Shown: positions 8,842-18,511, counted from the first letter of the stretch. The stretch is DNA of 64,000 nucleotides from PMG-095 sp049324695 (GCA_049324695.1 JBMOMJ010000056.1:124001-188000); one strand, 5' to 3'. The notes: generated by a model not told the origin, from the sequence alone. Program-made: numbers and translations.

Positions 8842-10038
8842 CTACTCACCGGCGCTCGGCACGGCGACGAGCTCGGCGCTTCCGCGAGCTCGGCTCGGCC
8901 GCTCGGCACTGGAGCCCGCCTCGCGGATTTGGCCGAGTTCATCGTAGCGAGAGAGCTCCTGCGTGACTTTGCGGAGCAAAGCCTGCTTCTCGTGAAACGG
9001 CTGAAAGCTCGATTTAAACCCAGCAACAATCATGGATTTGATGTCGCTGAAAGGCACTCCCAACTCCGAGTGCACCAGGTAGAGCTCTTTCGAAACGGTC
9101 GTGTCGGTGATGAGGCGGTTATCGGTGTTGATTGTGACCCGCAAGCCGAGATCGAAATACAACTTCAGGGGATGCGTGCGCAGGTCGCGTACGGCGCCGG
9201 TCTGCACGTTGCTGGACGGGCAGCACTCGAGCGGAATGCGGTGGTCGTTCAGGTAGTGCAATAGGTCGCCATTTTCGCGCAGACGGCAGCCGTGACCGAT
9301 GCGATGGGCGCCGCAGACGTGAATCGCCTGGGCGATCGACTCCGGACCGTAAGCTTCACCCGCATGAATGGTGCAGTTGATGTTGTTGTCGCGCACCAGC
9401 TGAAACGCCGCACGATGATGCTTGGCTGGGAAATCCGCCTCGGCACCAGCGAGATCGAAGCCGACCACGCCGCGGCCCTTGTACGCCACCGCGAGCTCGG
9501 CCATTTCGTACGACGATTCCGGCGAGATGTTGCGAATCCCGCACACAATCACGTTGGCTTTGATGCCGTAGGTTTCGCGCGCGCGGCGCAAGCCGAGCAA
9601 CACCGCTTCCACCACGCGCGTCAGCTTGAGACCACGCCGGGTGTGCAGCATCGGCGCGTAGCGCACCTCCATGTAGCGCACATTTTCTTGATGTGCGTCT
9701 TCGGCCAACTCGAACGCAATGCGTTCGAGGGACTCCTCGGTTTGCATCACGCGCAATGTGATGTCGAAGCCACGCAGATATTCCACGAGCGAACCAAAGT
9801 GCCGCCCGCAGCCAATGGCTTCGCGCAAACCGGCGACGTCTGCAGCAGGTAACTCGGTGCCCTCTTTTTTGGCTATGTCGAGGATGGTCTCTAGCCGTAG
9901 CGAGCCATCCAGGTGCACGTGAAGATCCGTCTTCGGCAGCGCGCGAATCACTTCGAATGGGACGACGGAGCGTTGTCGGTCGGCACTCGAGCTCGGGCGG
10001 GTGTCGTGACTATCCATGGGAGAGTCTAACACGCGCAT
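8842..10038 (-). CDS. add: Adenosine deaminase
   Basis: The 398-residue enzyme deaminates adenosine (or deoxyadenosine) to inosine in purine salvage. The metal ligands and catalytic residues of the amidohydrolase family are present: TDLHVHLDGSL (H40, H42), HAGEAYG (H225, E228), RIGHG (H249) and NTD (D306). ATG 10017 is a possible shorter start, dropping seven residues, and neither start has a clear ribosome site. The C-terminal ~30 residues are Ser/Ala/Arg-rich and not part of the fold. The family also contains adenine deaminases and futalosine deaminases, so the precise substrate is less sure than the family. Confidence 0.92.
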   Translation of the reverse strand: MRVLDSPMDSHDTRPSSSADRQRSVVPFEVIRALPKTDLHVHLDGSLRLETILDIAKKEGTELPAADVAGLREAIGCGRHFGSLVEYLRGFDITLRVMQTEESLERIAFELAEDAHQENVRYMEVRYAPMLHTRRGLKLTRVVEAVLLGLRRARETYGIKANVIVCGIRNISPESSYEMAELAVAYKGRGVVGFDLAGAEADFPAKHHRAAFQLVRDNNINCTIHAGEAYGPESIAQAIHVCGAHRIGHGCRLRENGDLLHYLNDHRIPLECCPSSNVQTGAVRDLRTHPLKLYFDLGLRVTINTDNRLITDTTVSKELYLVHSELGVPFSDIKSMIVAGFKSSFQPFHEKQALLRKVTQELSRYDELGQIREAGSSAERPSRARGSAELVAVPSAGE

Positions 10039-10074
10039 GCGTCTTGTCAGGCGCTCGAGCGCTGCAGCAGATTG

Positions 10075-11253
10075 TCAGGCGACGTTCGGATTCGTGCGCG
10101 TCGCTTCTGGCTTGTCATCCGGAGCGCTGCCTGTCCGGACGATGAATGCCACGACCATCAGCAGCGCTAGCAAGTAGGCCCAGCCCGGAATGCCGCGGAC
10201 GTCGTCGCCCATCGCCGCGTGCTCGAGGGCCGCGCGAAACGTATCGTCGCTCTGGGCGCCCACGATGCGACGTCCACCCACATAGGTAGTCGGCAGGCCC
10301 TGAAATCCAGAGTTTTTCAGTGCTTCGGTTTCGCGTTCCAGGCGCGCTGTGGTGGCCGGCGCCGCCAGGCAAGCGTCGAACGCAGCTAGGTTGATGCCGA
10401 GGCGCTCCGCTTCGCGCCGAATCGCGGGCAGCGAGAGATCCTCGGTGGTGAACATGAACTCGGCGAGCGCGTCGGACTTACCGCTGCCCTCACTGCACAA
10501 CGCCGCCAGAGCCGCGTCGCGCGCGAACGGATGACGTTCCAGTGGCATGTTGAGCCGCACGAAATGAACCTTGTCGCCGTACGGCTTGAGCAGCGCGTGC
10601 AGGCGCCCGTGCAACTCGCGACAGAACGGGCACTCGAAATCGGCAAACTCGATGACGTTGATCTTGCCGGGCTTGTAGTAGGCCTGAATCGCGGCGGGCA
10701 CCGGAGGCAGCGGGCGCAGCTGCGGCCACAGCGTTGGCGCCACGATCGCTACTAGCGCGAGCAGGGCCCACGCCCACGTTTTCAGCGGAAGCGCGCGCCG
10801 CTCGGCTTCCGGAGTCTTCAAGTACATGGCGCCAGCGACCGCGCCCGTCAGCGTGGCCACATCGGTGACCAGGCACAACCAGCAGAAGTGCCGTAACCAA
10901 AACTGCGCGGCGATGAAGCCCAGCGCGATCACGCCACCCGGAATCAGTAAACGCGCTGCCCACTGCGCGGCGCGCGTCAGCGACAGGGCGAAGATGAGGG
11001 CCAGGATCAGCAGTGCAGCTTGAGGCAGCGATAGGCCGGAGCCCCAAAGGTAGGCGATTGGCGTGAGTCGCAGCGCAGCGCAGCCAGACTCTGCTCCACA
11101 ATAAGCGGAGTCGTTGGTGCGGTACTCGACCGCCAGAGCGGCTGAAGCGGCCAAAGCGACCAGCGTCGCAATGCGAAGGACCAGCAGGGCGGGAACACGC
11201 GCCACGGTTTCGTGGTCGTATACGTCGAGCGCGCGGGGCGGGCCAGCACCCAT
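10075..11253 (-). CDS. VKOR-DsbA-like fusion oxidoreductase
   Basis: The 392-residue membrane protein joins two disulfide-bond enzymes. Residues 20-145 form a four-helix VKOR domain with loop cysteines C52 and C58 and active-site C124-x-x-C127 (FCWLC). Residues 195-350 form a DsbA/thioredoxin domain with C208-x-x-C211 (ECPFC) and a cis-Pro segment GLPTTYVGG, matching the DSBA-oxidoreductase/'protein-disulfide reductase' class 4 proteins. A C-terminal membrane helix (GWAYLLALLMVVAFIV) follows. VKOR reoxidises the partner thioredoxin and passes electrons to quinone, so one polypeptide could form and recycle disulfides in the periplasm. Such disulfides would suit the Cys-rich exported proteins nearby. 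Confidence 0.88.
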   Translation of the reverse strand: MGAGPPRALDVYDHETVARVPALLVLRIATLVALAASAALAVEYRTNDSAYCGAESGCAALRLTPIAYLWGSGLSLPQAALLILALIFALSLTRAAQWAARLLIPGGVIALGFIAAQFWLRHFCWLCLVTDVATLTGAVAGAMYLKTPEAERRALPLKTWAWALLALVAIVAPTLWPQLRPLPPVPAAIQAYYKPGKINVIEFADFECPFCRELHGRLHALLKPYGDKVHFVRLNMPLERHPFARDAALAALCSEGSGKSDALAEFMFTTEDLSLPAIRREAERLGINLAAFDACLAAPATTARLERETEALKNSGFQGLPTTYVGGRRIVGAQSDDTFRAALEHAAMGDDVRGIPGWAYLLALLMVVAFIVRTGSAPDDKPEATRTNPNVA

Positions 11254-11407
11254 TTTCTGCGGCCGCCGAGCCCGGACGGCGCTGGTACGTTTTCGTCACG
11301 CGCGCTCCCCTGGGACTGGAATGCGTGCCACGGCAGCGGCTTTTGCGGCAGGAAATCGCAAGAAAACGCGAGCCCCAGCTGCTTTGCCGAGCTATAGCGG
11401 CGCCGTC

Positions 11408-13759
11408 ATGAAAAATAAGATGCCGGCGCGCGAAGAGATCGTGCGCCGCCTGCAAGAGGCGGGAAGGCCTCTCACCGCACGCGAGATCAAGGCCGCGTTC
11501 TCGCTGCGGCCGGAACAAGATTTGGGTGGTGTGTTGGAGGCAATGGTCACACGGGGGCTCTTGAAGCGCCTGGGTGGACACCGCTACGCGCCTGCGGCCA
11601 TCGGTCGTGGCGGAGGAGACGCTACGCTCGGCAAATTGAGTATGAACCCACGCGGTTTCGGCTTCGTCACTGCGCCGGGCAGCGAAGACGTATACATCGC
11701 GCCCGAATCGGTTGGCGCTGCGTTTCACGGCGACCGCGTCGAAGTCGAAGTCGTGGGGCGCTCCACGCGCGGCGTCGAAGGGCGCATCGTTCGCATCGTC
11801 GAACGCCGCAATTCGCGCATCGCGGGGTTGTTGCGGCGCCGCGGCAAGAGCGTGTGGCTCGAGCCGGACGATTCGCGCATTCGCGGCCCCATCGTGGTGA
11901 GCGGAAACGCGAAGATCGGCAAAGACGGCGAAGCCGCGGTGGTCAACGTCACGCGCTTCCCGGAGTTCTCTGACGAGAACGCCGAAGGCGAGTTGGTGTC
12001 GGTGCTTGGCACGCCGGGTGAGCCCAACGTCGAAGTGGCCAAGATCTTGGTGCGTGAAGGCGTGGAAGAGCAGCACTCGGACGGCGCGGTGCGCGAAGCC
12101 GAATCACTCGCAGCGCGCACTTTGCGAGATGTGCCGACCACGCGGCGCGACTTGCGTGAAGTGCCGCTGCCGACCATCGATCCCGAAGACGCGCGCGACC
12201 ACGACGATGCGATTTGGGTCGAGCGCAACGGTGAGGGTTACCGCGCGTACATCGCCATCGCCGACGTCAGCGAGTCCGTTGAAGAAGGCTCCGCGCTCGA
12301 CGTGGAAGCTCGCGCGCGCGGCTGCACGATTTACCTGCCGGATCGCGCGATTCCGATGCTTCCCAGCGCGCTCGCGGCCGACCTGTGCTCACTGCTTCCA
12401 GATCGTGATCGGTTGTGCGTGTGTGTCATCGTCGAGCTCGATGTCAACGCCAGCATCAAGTCGTACGAGATCGTGGAAGGCGTGATGCGCTCGGCCGCCA
12501 TGCTCACCTACGGTGGTGTGGCGCGCGCGCTCGGCTTCACGGACGAGCCGCCGCGGAGCGCGCAAGCCGAGGCAATGAAAAAAGACCTCAAGGTGCTAGA
12601 CGAGCTGTCGCGCAAGTTGCGACGCGGTCGCATGGCACGCGGGGCGCTCGATCTCGACCTGCCGGAGCCAAAGCTGATTTTGGATCCGAAGACGGGCGCG
12701 CCGCTCGACGTGAAGCGCCGCACGCAGGATCCAGGCATAAAACGCGCCTATTCGATGGTGGAGGAGCTGATGCTGCTCGCCAATGAGGTGGTCGCGCAAT
12801 GGCTCGGCGAGCGCAGAAGCTCGGCGGTTTATCGCATCCACGGCAAACCCGACGAAGCCAAGCTGGAGCGGCTCTCAGGCATCGCGGATAAGCTCGGTGT
12901 GGAGCTCGATCTCGACGCCTTGCAAACAGCGTCGGGCGTCTCACGCTGGCTCGCCAAAATTCAAAAACACCCGCGCCGGCAAGTGCTGGAGATGTTGCTG
13001 CTACGCTCACTGAAGCAAGCCACTTACGACACCAAGAATTTGGGTCACTTCGGCTTGGCCTCGGAAGCGTACGTGCACTTCACCTCGCCGATCCGCCGTT
13101 ACCCGGACATCTTGGTGCACCGCGCAGTCAAGCACTTGCTGCGTGGAAATAAGCCAAAAAATGCGCCGGATGCGCTGGAAGCGTTGGCCGAAGCTGCTCA
13201 GCTTTCGAGCGAACGCGAGCGCGCTGCCATGGAGATCGAGCGTGAAGTGGTCGACCTGTATCGCGCCTTGCTCATGCGCGAGCGCGTCGGTGACGTGCTC
13301 GAGGGCAGTGTTACGGCGCTGGTAGGTAGCGGCGTCTTCGTTGCGCTCGACGATCCGTTCGTAGAGGTCCTGGTGCGTTTCGAAGCAATGGGTCCCGATC
13401 GCTACGAGCTCTCCGAAGACGAGCTCAGCGTAGTGGGATCGCGGTCCGGCGACACCATCGCGCTCGGTGATCGGATGGTGGTGGTGATTGAGGATGTGGC
13501 GATCCTACGCCGCACCGTTTACGCGCGGCGCGTGGTGCCCGAGGCTGTGCTCGAAATGGTGAGCGAAGCCGCGCCGCCAGCGCGGGGCCGTAAGAAAGTA
13601 GTGCAAATCGAGGCACGACCGGGGCGCTTCGGCGAGCGCCGCGGCCTCAAAGTGCACGCCGAGCGACCCCACGGCGGTCGCGGCACGGCGCGCAAAAACT
13701 CTCGCCCCGCGCGCGCCGAAGGCGGTCGCAAGCCGCCGAAGCGAGGCCGGCGTCGCTAG
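11408..13759 (+). CDS. rnr: Ribonuclease R
   Basis: The 783-residue protein is a processive 3'-5' exoribonuclease that degrades structured RNA. It starts at ATG 11408 (MKNKMPAREE); longer in-frame openings upstream read through the divergent VKOR gene and are rejected. An N-terminal winged-helix segment (residues 1-60), cold-shock OB folds, the RNB catalytic domain with DPEDARDHDDAI from D258, an S1 domain (GDVLEGSVTALVGSGVFVALDDPFVEVLV) and a Lys/Arg-rich tail are in the family order. The acidic residues of the RNB motif needed for magnesium binding are all present. It is convergent with serS. Confidence 0.95.
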   Translation: MKNKMPAREEIVRRLQEAGRPLTAREIKAAFSLRPEQDLGGVLEAMVTRGLLKRLGGHRYAPAAIGRGGGDATLGKLSMNPRGFGFVTAPGSEDVYIAPESVGAAFHGDRVEVEVVGRSTRGVEGRIVRIVERRNSRIAGLLRRRGKSVWLEPDDSRIRGPIVVSGNAKIGKDGEAAVVNVTRFPEFSDENAEGELVSVLGTPGEPNVEVAKILVREGVEEQHSDGAVREAESLAARTLRDVPTTRRDLREVPLPTIDPEDARDHDDAIWVERNGEGYRAYIAIADVSESVEEGSALDVEARARGCTIYLPDRAIPMLPSALAADLCSLLPDRDRLCVCVIVELDVNASIKSYEIVEGVMRSAAMLTYGGVARALGFTDEPPRSAQAEAMKKDLKVLDELSRKLRRGRMARGALDLDLPEPKLILDPKTGAPLDVKRRTQDPGIKRAYSMVEELMLLANEVVAQWLGERRSSAVYRIHGKPDEAKLERLSGIADKLGVELDLDALQTASGVSRWLAKIQKHPRRQVLEMLLLRSLKQATYDTKNLGHFGLASEAYVHFTSPIRRYPDILVHRAVKHLLRGNKPKNAPDALEALAEAAQLSSERERAAMEIEREVVDLYRALLMRERVGDVLEGSVTALVGSGVFVALDDPFVEVLVRFEAMGPDRYELSEDELSVVGSRSGDTIALGDRMVVVIEDVAILRRTVYARRVVPEAVLEMVSEAAPPARGRKKVVQIEARPGRFGERRGLKVHAERPHGGRGTARKNSRPARAEGGRKPPKRGRRR

Positions 13760-13771
13760 CTGCAATCGGCG

Positions 13772-13788
13772 GGCCGCGGTGGGCGGCC
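13772..13788. terminator. Possible hairpin between convergent rnr and serS
   Basis: GGCCGC-GGTGG-GCGGCC forms a GC-only stem of six pairs in the 34-base gap between two convergent genes. There is no U-tract, so it is only a candidate bidirectional terminator. Confidence 0.3.
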
Positions 13789-13793
13789 GCGGT

Positions 13794-15101
13794 CTAGCTC
13801 TTCGGCACGATGCGATCGGTGCCCATGAACGGGCGCAGCGCTTCGGGGATCAGCACGCTGCCGTCCGCTTGTTGGTATTGCTCCAGGATGGCAACCCAGG
13901 TGCGCCCCACCGCGAGCGCTGAGCCGTTCAACGTGTGCACGAGGCGCGGCTTGGCCTTTGGCTCCGGGCGATAGCGGATCTTGGCGCGCCGCGCCTGGTA
14001 GTCGCCGAACACCGAGCAGCTCGAAATCTCGCGATAAGCGTTGTGCGAGGGCAGCCATACTTCGAGGTCGTAGCCCTTCCACGCGCTAGCACCGAGATCC
14101 GGCGCCACGTGCTCGACCACGCGATAGTGCAAGTTCAGGCGGCGCAGCACTTCCTCGGCGTGGTTCGTCAACAGCTCGAGTTCGGCCAGCGATTCTTCGG
14201 GGCGTGCAAAGCGCACGAGCTCGACTTTGTCGAACTGGTGCTGGCGGATGATGCCGCGCACGTCTTTGCCGTAGGAGCCGGCTTCGCTGCGGAAGCAGGG
14301 GGTGAAAGCGCAGTAGGCGCGCGGCAAATCCGCGCCGTCCAGGATCTCGTCTGCGTGCAGGTTCGTGACCGGCACCTCTGCTGTCGGGATTAGGTAAAGA
14401 GCGCTGGGATCATTGGGATCCGAGCGGCGCGTCTTGAACAAGTCTTCTTCGAACTTCGGCAGCTGACCGGTGCCGCGCAGCGCTTCTCCGCGCACGAGGA
14501 ACGGCGGATACACTTCGGTGTAGCCGTGCACCGAAACGTGCAGATCGAGCATGAAGCTGATCAGCGCGCGTTCGAGGCGTGCACCGAGTCCCCACAACAC
14601 CGCGAAGCGCGCTCCCGAGAGTTTGGCAGCGCGCTCGAAATCCAAAATTCCGAGCTTTTCACCGGTTTCCCAATGCGGTTTGGGCTCGAACGAAAACGTC
14701 GGCTTCTCACCCCAATGGCGCACGACGGGATTGTCCGCTTCGGTGCGCCCCTCGGGCACGCTGGGATGCGGCGCGTTGGGGATCAACAAGAGCCGCTCTT
14801 CGAGCTCGGTCTCGACTTTGGCGAGCTCGGCCTCGAGCGACTTCACTTGATCCGAGAGCTGCTTCAGCGCTTCACGGCGCTCCGCCATCGCCGCTTTGTC
14901 GCCGCTCTTCGCGAGCTGCGCCATGGCTTCGCTTTGGCTGTTGCGCTCCTTCTGCAGCTTCTCGGTGGCTTGCACCAGCTCGCGGCGACGCGCGAGCGTT
15001 GGTGTTACGGCGTCGAGCAGCGCGGCGGCTTCGCTCGAGCGGCGTGCGAGAGCAGTGCGGACTTCTTCGGTGTTTTCGGCGACGTGGCGCGGATCCAACA
15101 T
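13794..15101 (-). CDS. serS: Seryl-tRNA synthetase
   Basis: The 435-residue class II synthetase charges tRNA-Ser (and tRNA-Sec). Residues about 30-105 form the long antiparallel coiled-coil arm that recognises the variable loop of tRNA-Ser. The catalytic domain shows motif 2 (FRSEAGSYGKDVRGIIRQHQ, residues 270-289) and motif 3 (near the C-terminus, ending GSVLIPEALRPFMG). Length and order are normal for bacterial SerS. It is encoded alone and is convergent with rnr. Confidence 0.97.
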   Translation of the reverse strand: MLDPRHVAENTEEVRTALARRSSEAAALLDAVTPTLARRRELVQATEKLQKERNSQSEAMAQLAKSGDKAAMAERREALKQLSDQVKSLEAELAKVETELEERLLLIPNAPHPSVPEGRTEADNPVVRHWGEKPTFSFEPKPHWETGEKLGILDFERAAKLSGARFAVLWGLGARLERALISFMLDLHVSVHGYTEVYPPFLVRGEALRGTGQLPKFEEDLFKTRRSDPNDPSALYLIPTAEVPVTNLHADEILDGADLPRAYCAFTPCFRSEAGSYGKDVRGIIRQHQFDKVELVRFARPEESLAELELLTNHAEEVLRRLNLHYRVVEHVAPDLGASAWKGYDLEVWLPSHNAYREISSCSVFGDYQARRAKIRYRPEPKAKPRLVHTLNGSALAVGRTWVAILEQYQQADGSVLIPEALRPFMGTDRIVPKS

Positions 15102-15148
15102 GGGATTTCTCCGGTCCCTTCTAACTCAATCGGCGGCGCTCGGTCGCC

Positions 15149-15679
15149 TCAAAGCCAGAGGCCCATGCCGACGCCGAAGCGCACGCCGCTCGGTGGCACG
15201 GAACGGTGACGCCGCAAGATGAGCAGATGCGTCACCAAGGTGCAGGTTCGCAGCGCCGGACCGTCGCAGCCATGCCAGCGACCGAACCCAACCCGATCTC
15301 CGTCCGAGTCGAAGCCCACAGCGATACCGTCGGGCTGCACGGCGAGCCAGGCCTGCGTCGACCAAGGTGGCGCAGCATTGGTCACGCCGATCTGACCCAA
15401 GTACTGATCGTCGGTGCCAACCACGCGGCCGTCCGGCAGAAGAATCGCGAGCGGATCGTAGTCCGCGTCTGCAACGCGCCCGACGCGATCCACCACAAAC
15501 ACCAAATCGCCGCCCTCGAGCACCTGCCCGTTCGAGCGAATCTCGATGGCATCGGCCTCACCGCGATCCCAACGCGCGCTCGGAATCAGGAGCGGCGCGC
15601 CGCCGCGCGGCCATTCAGGGGGCTCGCGCGGTGAGCAGCCCAGCGCGAGAAGCAACGAGGCAAAGGCGACGAGTCGCAC
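15149..15679 (-). CDS. Hypothetical lipoprotein
   Basis: From GTG 15679 the protein has 176 residues and begins with a short signal ending in lipobox LALGC. A longer frame from 15799 lacks a signal at its start, so the shorter form is preferred. The mature part is rich in beta-strand segments (LVFVVDRVGRVADADYDPLAILLPDGRVVG, split by short turns) and has two cysteines (CDGPALRTC) that may pair. It lies 47 bases upstream of serS on the same strand. I do not recognise the family. Confidence 0.65.
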   Translation of the reverse strand: MRLVAFASLLLALGCSPREPPEWPRGGAPLLIPSARWDRGEADAIEIRSNGQVLEGGDLVFVVDRVGRVADADYDPLAILLPDGRVVGTDDQYLGQIGVTNAAPPWSTQAWLAVQPDGIAVGFDSDGDRVGFGRWHGCDGPALRTCTLVTHLLILRRHRSVPPSGVRFGVGMGLWL

Positions 15680-15828
15680 GACCGCGAGGGTAGCATCATC
15701 CCTGCCCGCGCGGTGAGCCTCAGGCCATCTGGCCGAGCGAGGGGGTTGACGGCGCACCGAGGGGCGGCACAAAAGAGCGACTCTCGCAAAGCCGCTCAAC
15801 TCACTCTAGAGCGGGAGGATTTTCTTCG

Positions 15829-16347
15829 ATGCCGCTTAGCCGCACCTGGATTGGGCCTTCGCTCTTGGCCATGGCCACTCTTGCCGCGTGCGCGGCCACG
15901 CCGCTCGGCGCGACCGAGTCGGGGATCGCGACTGCGCGGCAGAAGACGCCGCAGGGTGCAGACGTGTTCGCGCGCGAGTGCGCGAGCTGCCACGGTCGCC
16001 GGGGCGAAGGTCTCAGCGCCGCCCCGAACATCATCGGCGCGGGTGCACTGCCGACCTACGCGCGTGATCCCAGCACGACGGGCAACGTCGCGCTTCAGGC
16101 ACAGCAGCAGCAATCCCAGAACTTGCGTCCGCCGGGCCAACAAACACGGCGGCCCTTCCGCACTGCCGAAGATTTGCACGACTACGTGAGCCACTGGATG
16201 CCGCTGCCGCAAGCGCGGGTTGGTTCGCTCAAGCCGGACGAGTACTGGGCCGTGGTCAACTTCATGTTGGTTGCGCACGGCGTGGCAGTGCCGCCCGAAG
16301 GCGTGAACGAAGCCAACGCCAAGAACGTCCCGCTCGTTCGTCAGTGA
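15829..16347 (+). CDS. c-type cytochrome, single heme
   Basis: The 172-residue exported protein has a signal with possible lipobox LAAC (C21). The heme-binding motif C51-A-S-C54-H55 is present and M124 in HWMPLPQA is the likely axial ligand. The spacing matches small class I cytochromes c of electron-transfer chains. A good ribosome site (GGGAGGA) precedes ATG 15829. Its stop overlaps the next start (GTGA), so it is coupled to an unknown protein. Its redox partner is not in the window. Confidence 0.88.
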   Translation: MPLSRTWIGPSLLAMATLAACAATPLGATESGIATARQKTPQGADVFARECASCHGRRGEGLSAAPNIIGAGALPTYARDPSTTGNVALQAQQQQSQNLRPPGQQTRRPFRTAEDLHDYVSHWMPLPQARVGSLKPDEYWAVVNFMLVAHGVAVPPEGVNEANAKNVPLVRQ

Positions 16348-16997
16348 GTTTTTTGCCCGCGGCTCACGCGGCACGCCATGCTTTGCGCGCCGTGTTTCCG
16401 AAGAGCTTTGCGAGCGAGTTTCCCAACGATAACCCTGCCCTCTCCGAGGGCGCAGTTTGGGTTTGCACCTCGGTTTGCGGCCGTCCCCAAGCGCAAACGC
16501 CGGGCGAACTGCTGCGGCCAGCGCCGGCCGCCAAAGAGGTTCTGAAGCCGCGACCTCTCGCGCGGGTGACTCCGCCGCGAGACATGGTGAGTGTTCCGGA
16601 AACGCCGTTCGACGCTTTCGTGCAAGCCTTGGTGCGCGTCGCGCTGTCCGCTGGTGCAACTCACGTTGCAGCCGAATTGCCGTTAATCTTGGGTGAGGGG
16701 CGGCTGCGCACGGCAGCGCTTGGCGCGGAGGCTCAGCGCATGTTGGCTATTCGAGGATACCTGCATCCCGACGGCGCCGCGGCCTCGGAGGGCTTCGTCG
16801 CGATACAGAGCGCTTGGCGCGACGTGCTCAGCGGGAGCTCTGGCAATCTCGCGGCGTGCGGCGCCAGCACGTTGGATGAATGGGCGGCCTCACTGTTGGC
16901 GGCGCTGCTCGGCCGCCCGGCGACGCGCAGCGACGAATTGAAGCGCGCGCTGCGAGCTCAAGGTGTGGCTGCCTTCGGAATGCGCGTCGCAGCCTGA
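16344..16997 (+). CDS. Hypothetical protein coupled to the cytochrome
   Basis: The 217-residue protein begins at a GTG overlapping the cytochrome stop. No signal peptide or membrane helix stands out. The first ~80 residues are Pro/Arg-rich and poorly ordered; from about residue 80 the sequence becomes helical (ETPFDAFVQALVRVALSAGATHVAAELPLILGEG). I do not recognise a family, and an internal start near M81 is possible. Codon use is like its neighbours, which supports real coding. Confidence 0.55.
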   Translation: MSFLPAAHAARHALRAVFPKSFASEFPNDNPALSEGAVWVCTSVCGRPQAQTPGELLRPAPAAKEVLKPRPLARVTPPRDMVSVPETPFDAFVQALVRVALSAGATHVAAELPLILGEGRLRTAALGAEAQRMLAIRGYLHPDGAAASEGFVAIQSAWRDVLSGSSGNLAACGASTLDEWAASLLAALLGRPATRSDELKRALRAQGVAAFGMRVAA

Positions 16998-17003
16998 TTT
17001 GCG

Positions 17004-17729
17004 CTAACCGGCGTCGCCGCCCAAGTACGCTGCGCGAATGCGTTCGTCTTCGCGTAGCTCACGCGCGAGACCGGAGAGAACCACATTGCCAGTGACGAGC
17101 ACGTAGGCGCGCTCGGCGGTTTCGAGTGACAGGCGCGTGTTCTGCTCGACGAGTAAAATCGTGATGCCGCTCTGCGCGATGGCCACGATGCTCTCGAAGA
17201 TCTGCGCGACGAGCTTGGGAGCGAGGCCCAGGCTCGGCTCGTCCAACAGGATCAGCTTGGGATCGGCCATCAGCGCGCGGGCGATGGCGAGCATTTGCTG
17301 TTCGCCGCCGGACAACGTGCCGGCCTCTTGTTGCAAGCGCTCGCCGAGGCGTGGAAACAGCTTGATGCAGCGCTCGAGGCGCTCGGCTTGCTGTATGCGA
17401 TCGCGCTTCAAAAAGCTGCCGAGCTCCAGGTTTTCGCGCACGCTCATGCTGCCGAACACGGCGCGCCCTTCGGGCACGAGCGAGACCCCTTGGGCCGCGA
17501 TGCGATGCGTGGGCACGTTTCGCAGATCTTTGCCGAACAAACGAACACTGCCGCTCTGAGCTGGCACCAGGCCGACAATCGATTTGAGAGTGCTCGTCTT
17601 GCCAGCGCCGTTGGCGCCGATCAGCGCGACGATTTCGCCCTTGTTCACCTCGAGCGAGATCCCCTTCACCGCGGCGATGCCACCGTAGGCCACGTGCAAA
17701 TCCACGAGCTCGAGTGCCAGCTCTTTCAT
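17004..17729 (-). CDS. livF: Branched-chain amino acid ABC transporter ATPase LivF
   Basis: The 241-residue ATPase has Walker A GANGAGKTS, signature LSGGEQQMLAIARAL and Walker B LILLDEPSLGLAP, the latter characteristic of LivF. The final helix (RIRAAYLGGDAG) is also LivF-like. With LivG it powers uptake of leucine, isoleucine and valine or related substrates. It is the last gene of the livKHMGF run; its ATG overlaps the LivG stop by four bases. Confidence 0.96.
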   Translation of the reverse strand: MKELALELVDLHVAYGGIAAVKGISLEVNKGEIVALIGANGAGKTSTLKSIVGLVPAQSGSVRLFGKDLRNVPTHRIAAQGVSLVPEGRAVFGSMSVRENLELGSFLKRDRIQQAERLERCIKLFPRLGERLQQEAGTLSGGEQQMLAIARALMADPKLILLDEPSLGLAPKLVAQIFESIVAIAQSGITILLVEQNTRLSLETAERAYVLVTGNVVLSGLARELREDERIRAAYLGGDAG

Positions 17730-18511
17730 GGCGGCGGCTTACTTTCCGGCGTTTCCTGCCCCAAATAGGCCGCCAAAACCTTAGGATGGCGTCGCACTTC
17801 CTCAGGGCTGCCTTCGGCGATGGTTTCGCCGTGGTCCACCACGTGAATGCGATCGCACACGCCCATCACCACCGACATGTTGTGCTCGACCAGTAGCACC
17901 GTGAGGCCGAGCTCAGTTCGCAAGAAGCGAATCTGCCGCTTCAGCTCTTCCGCTTCCTGGCTATTCATGCCGGCGGCTGGCTCGTCGAGCAAAACGAGTT
18001 TGGGGTTCAACATCAGCGCGCGCGCAATCTCCAAACGCCGCTGCGATCCGTAGGGCAGGCTGCCGGCGACTACGTTGGCGACGTCGACGAGGCCCATGAC
18101 TTGGAGTAGCTCGCGGGCTTTCGCGCGCAGCGCTCGCTCGTCTTCCAGCTGACATTTGCTGCGAAAAAGCGTGTTGAGCAGCGAGGCCTTGTGCAGGTGG
18201 TGCCCGGCAACGAGCACATTTTCCTCCACCGAAAGCGCGCGGAAAACCCGAATATTTTGGAAGGTGCGCGCAATTCCGCGCGCTGCGACCTCCGCAGGTT
18301 TCCAGCCGGAAATGTCTTGCCCGTCGAAACGCACTTGGCCGCCATCCGGGCGGTACACCCCGGTGACGACGTTGAACGCGGTGGTCTTGCCGGCGCCGTT
18401 CGGCCCGATCAACCCGAAGATTTGCCCTGGTTGGACCTGAAACGTGACGCCGCGCAGCGCTTTCAAGCCGCCGAACACCTTCTCGATGCCAGCGAGCGAG
18501 AGCAGGCTCAC
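17726..18511 (-). CDS. livG: Branched-chain amino acid ABC transporter ATPase LivG
   Basis: The 261-residue ATPase has Walker A GPNGAGKTT, a LivG-type long insert (HHLHKASLLNTLFRSK), a helical region before the LPYGSQRRLEIARAL signature (a variant of LSGGQ normal for LivG) and Walker B LVLLDEPAAGMN. The C-terminus HPKVLAAYLGQE is typical. A GTG start overlaps the LivM stop by four bases. Confidence 0.96.
   Translation of the reverse strand: MSLLSLAGIEKVFGGLKALRGVTFQVQPGQIFGLIGPNGAGKTTAFNVVTGVYRPDGGQVRFDGQDISGWKPAEVAARGIARTFQNIRVFRALSVEENVLVAGHHLHKASLLNTLFRSKCQLEDERALRAKARELLQVMGLVDVANVVAGSLPYGSQRRLEIARALMLNPKLVLLDEPAAGMNSQEAEELKRQIRFLRTELGLTVLLVEHNMSVVMGVCDRIHVVDHGETIAEGSPEEVRRHPKVLAAYLGQETPESKPPP

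Noticed and set aside
10490..12076. Minus-strand open frame of 528 codons over rnr and the VKOR gene
   Set aside because: It overlaps two well-identified genes out of frame and has no family similarity.
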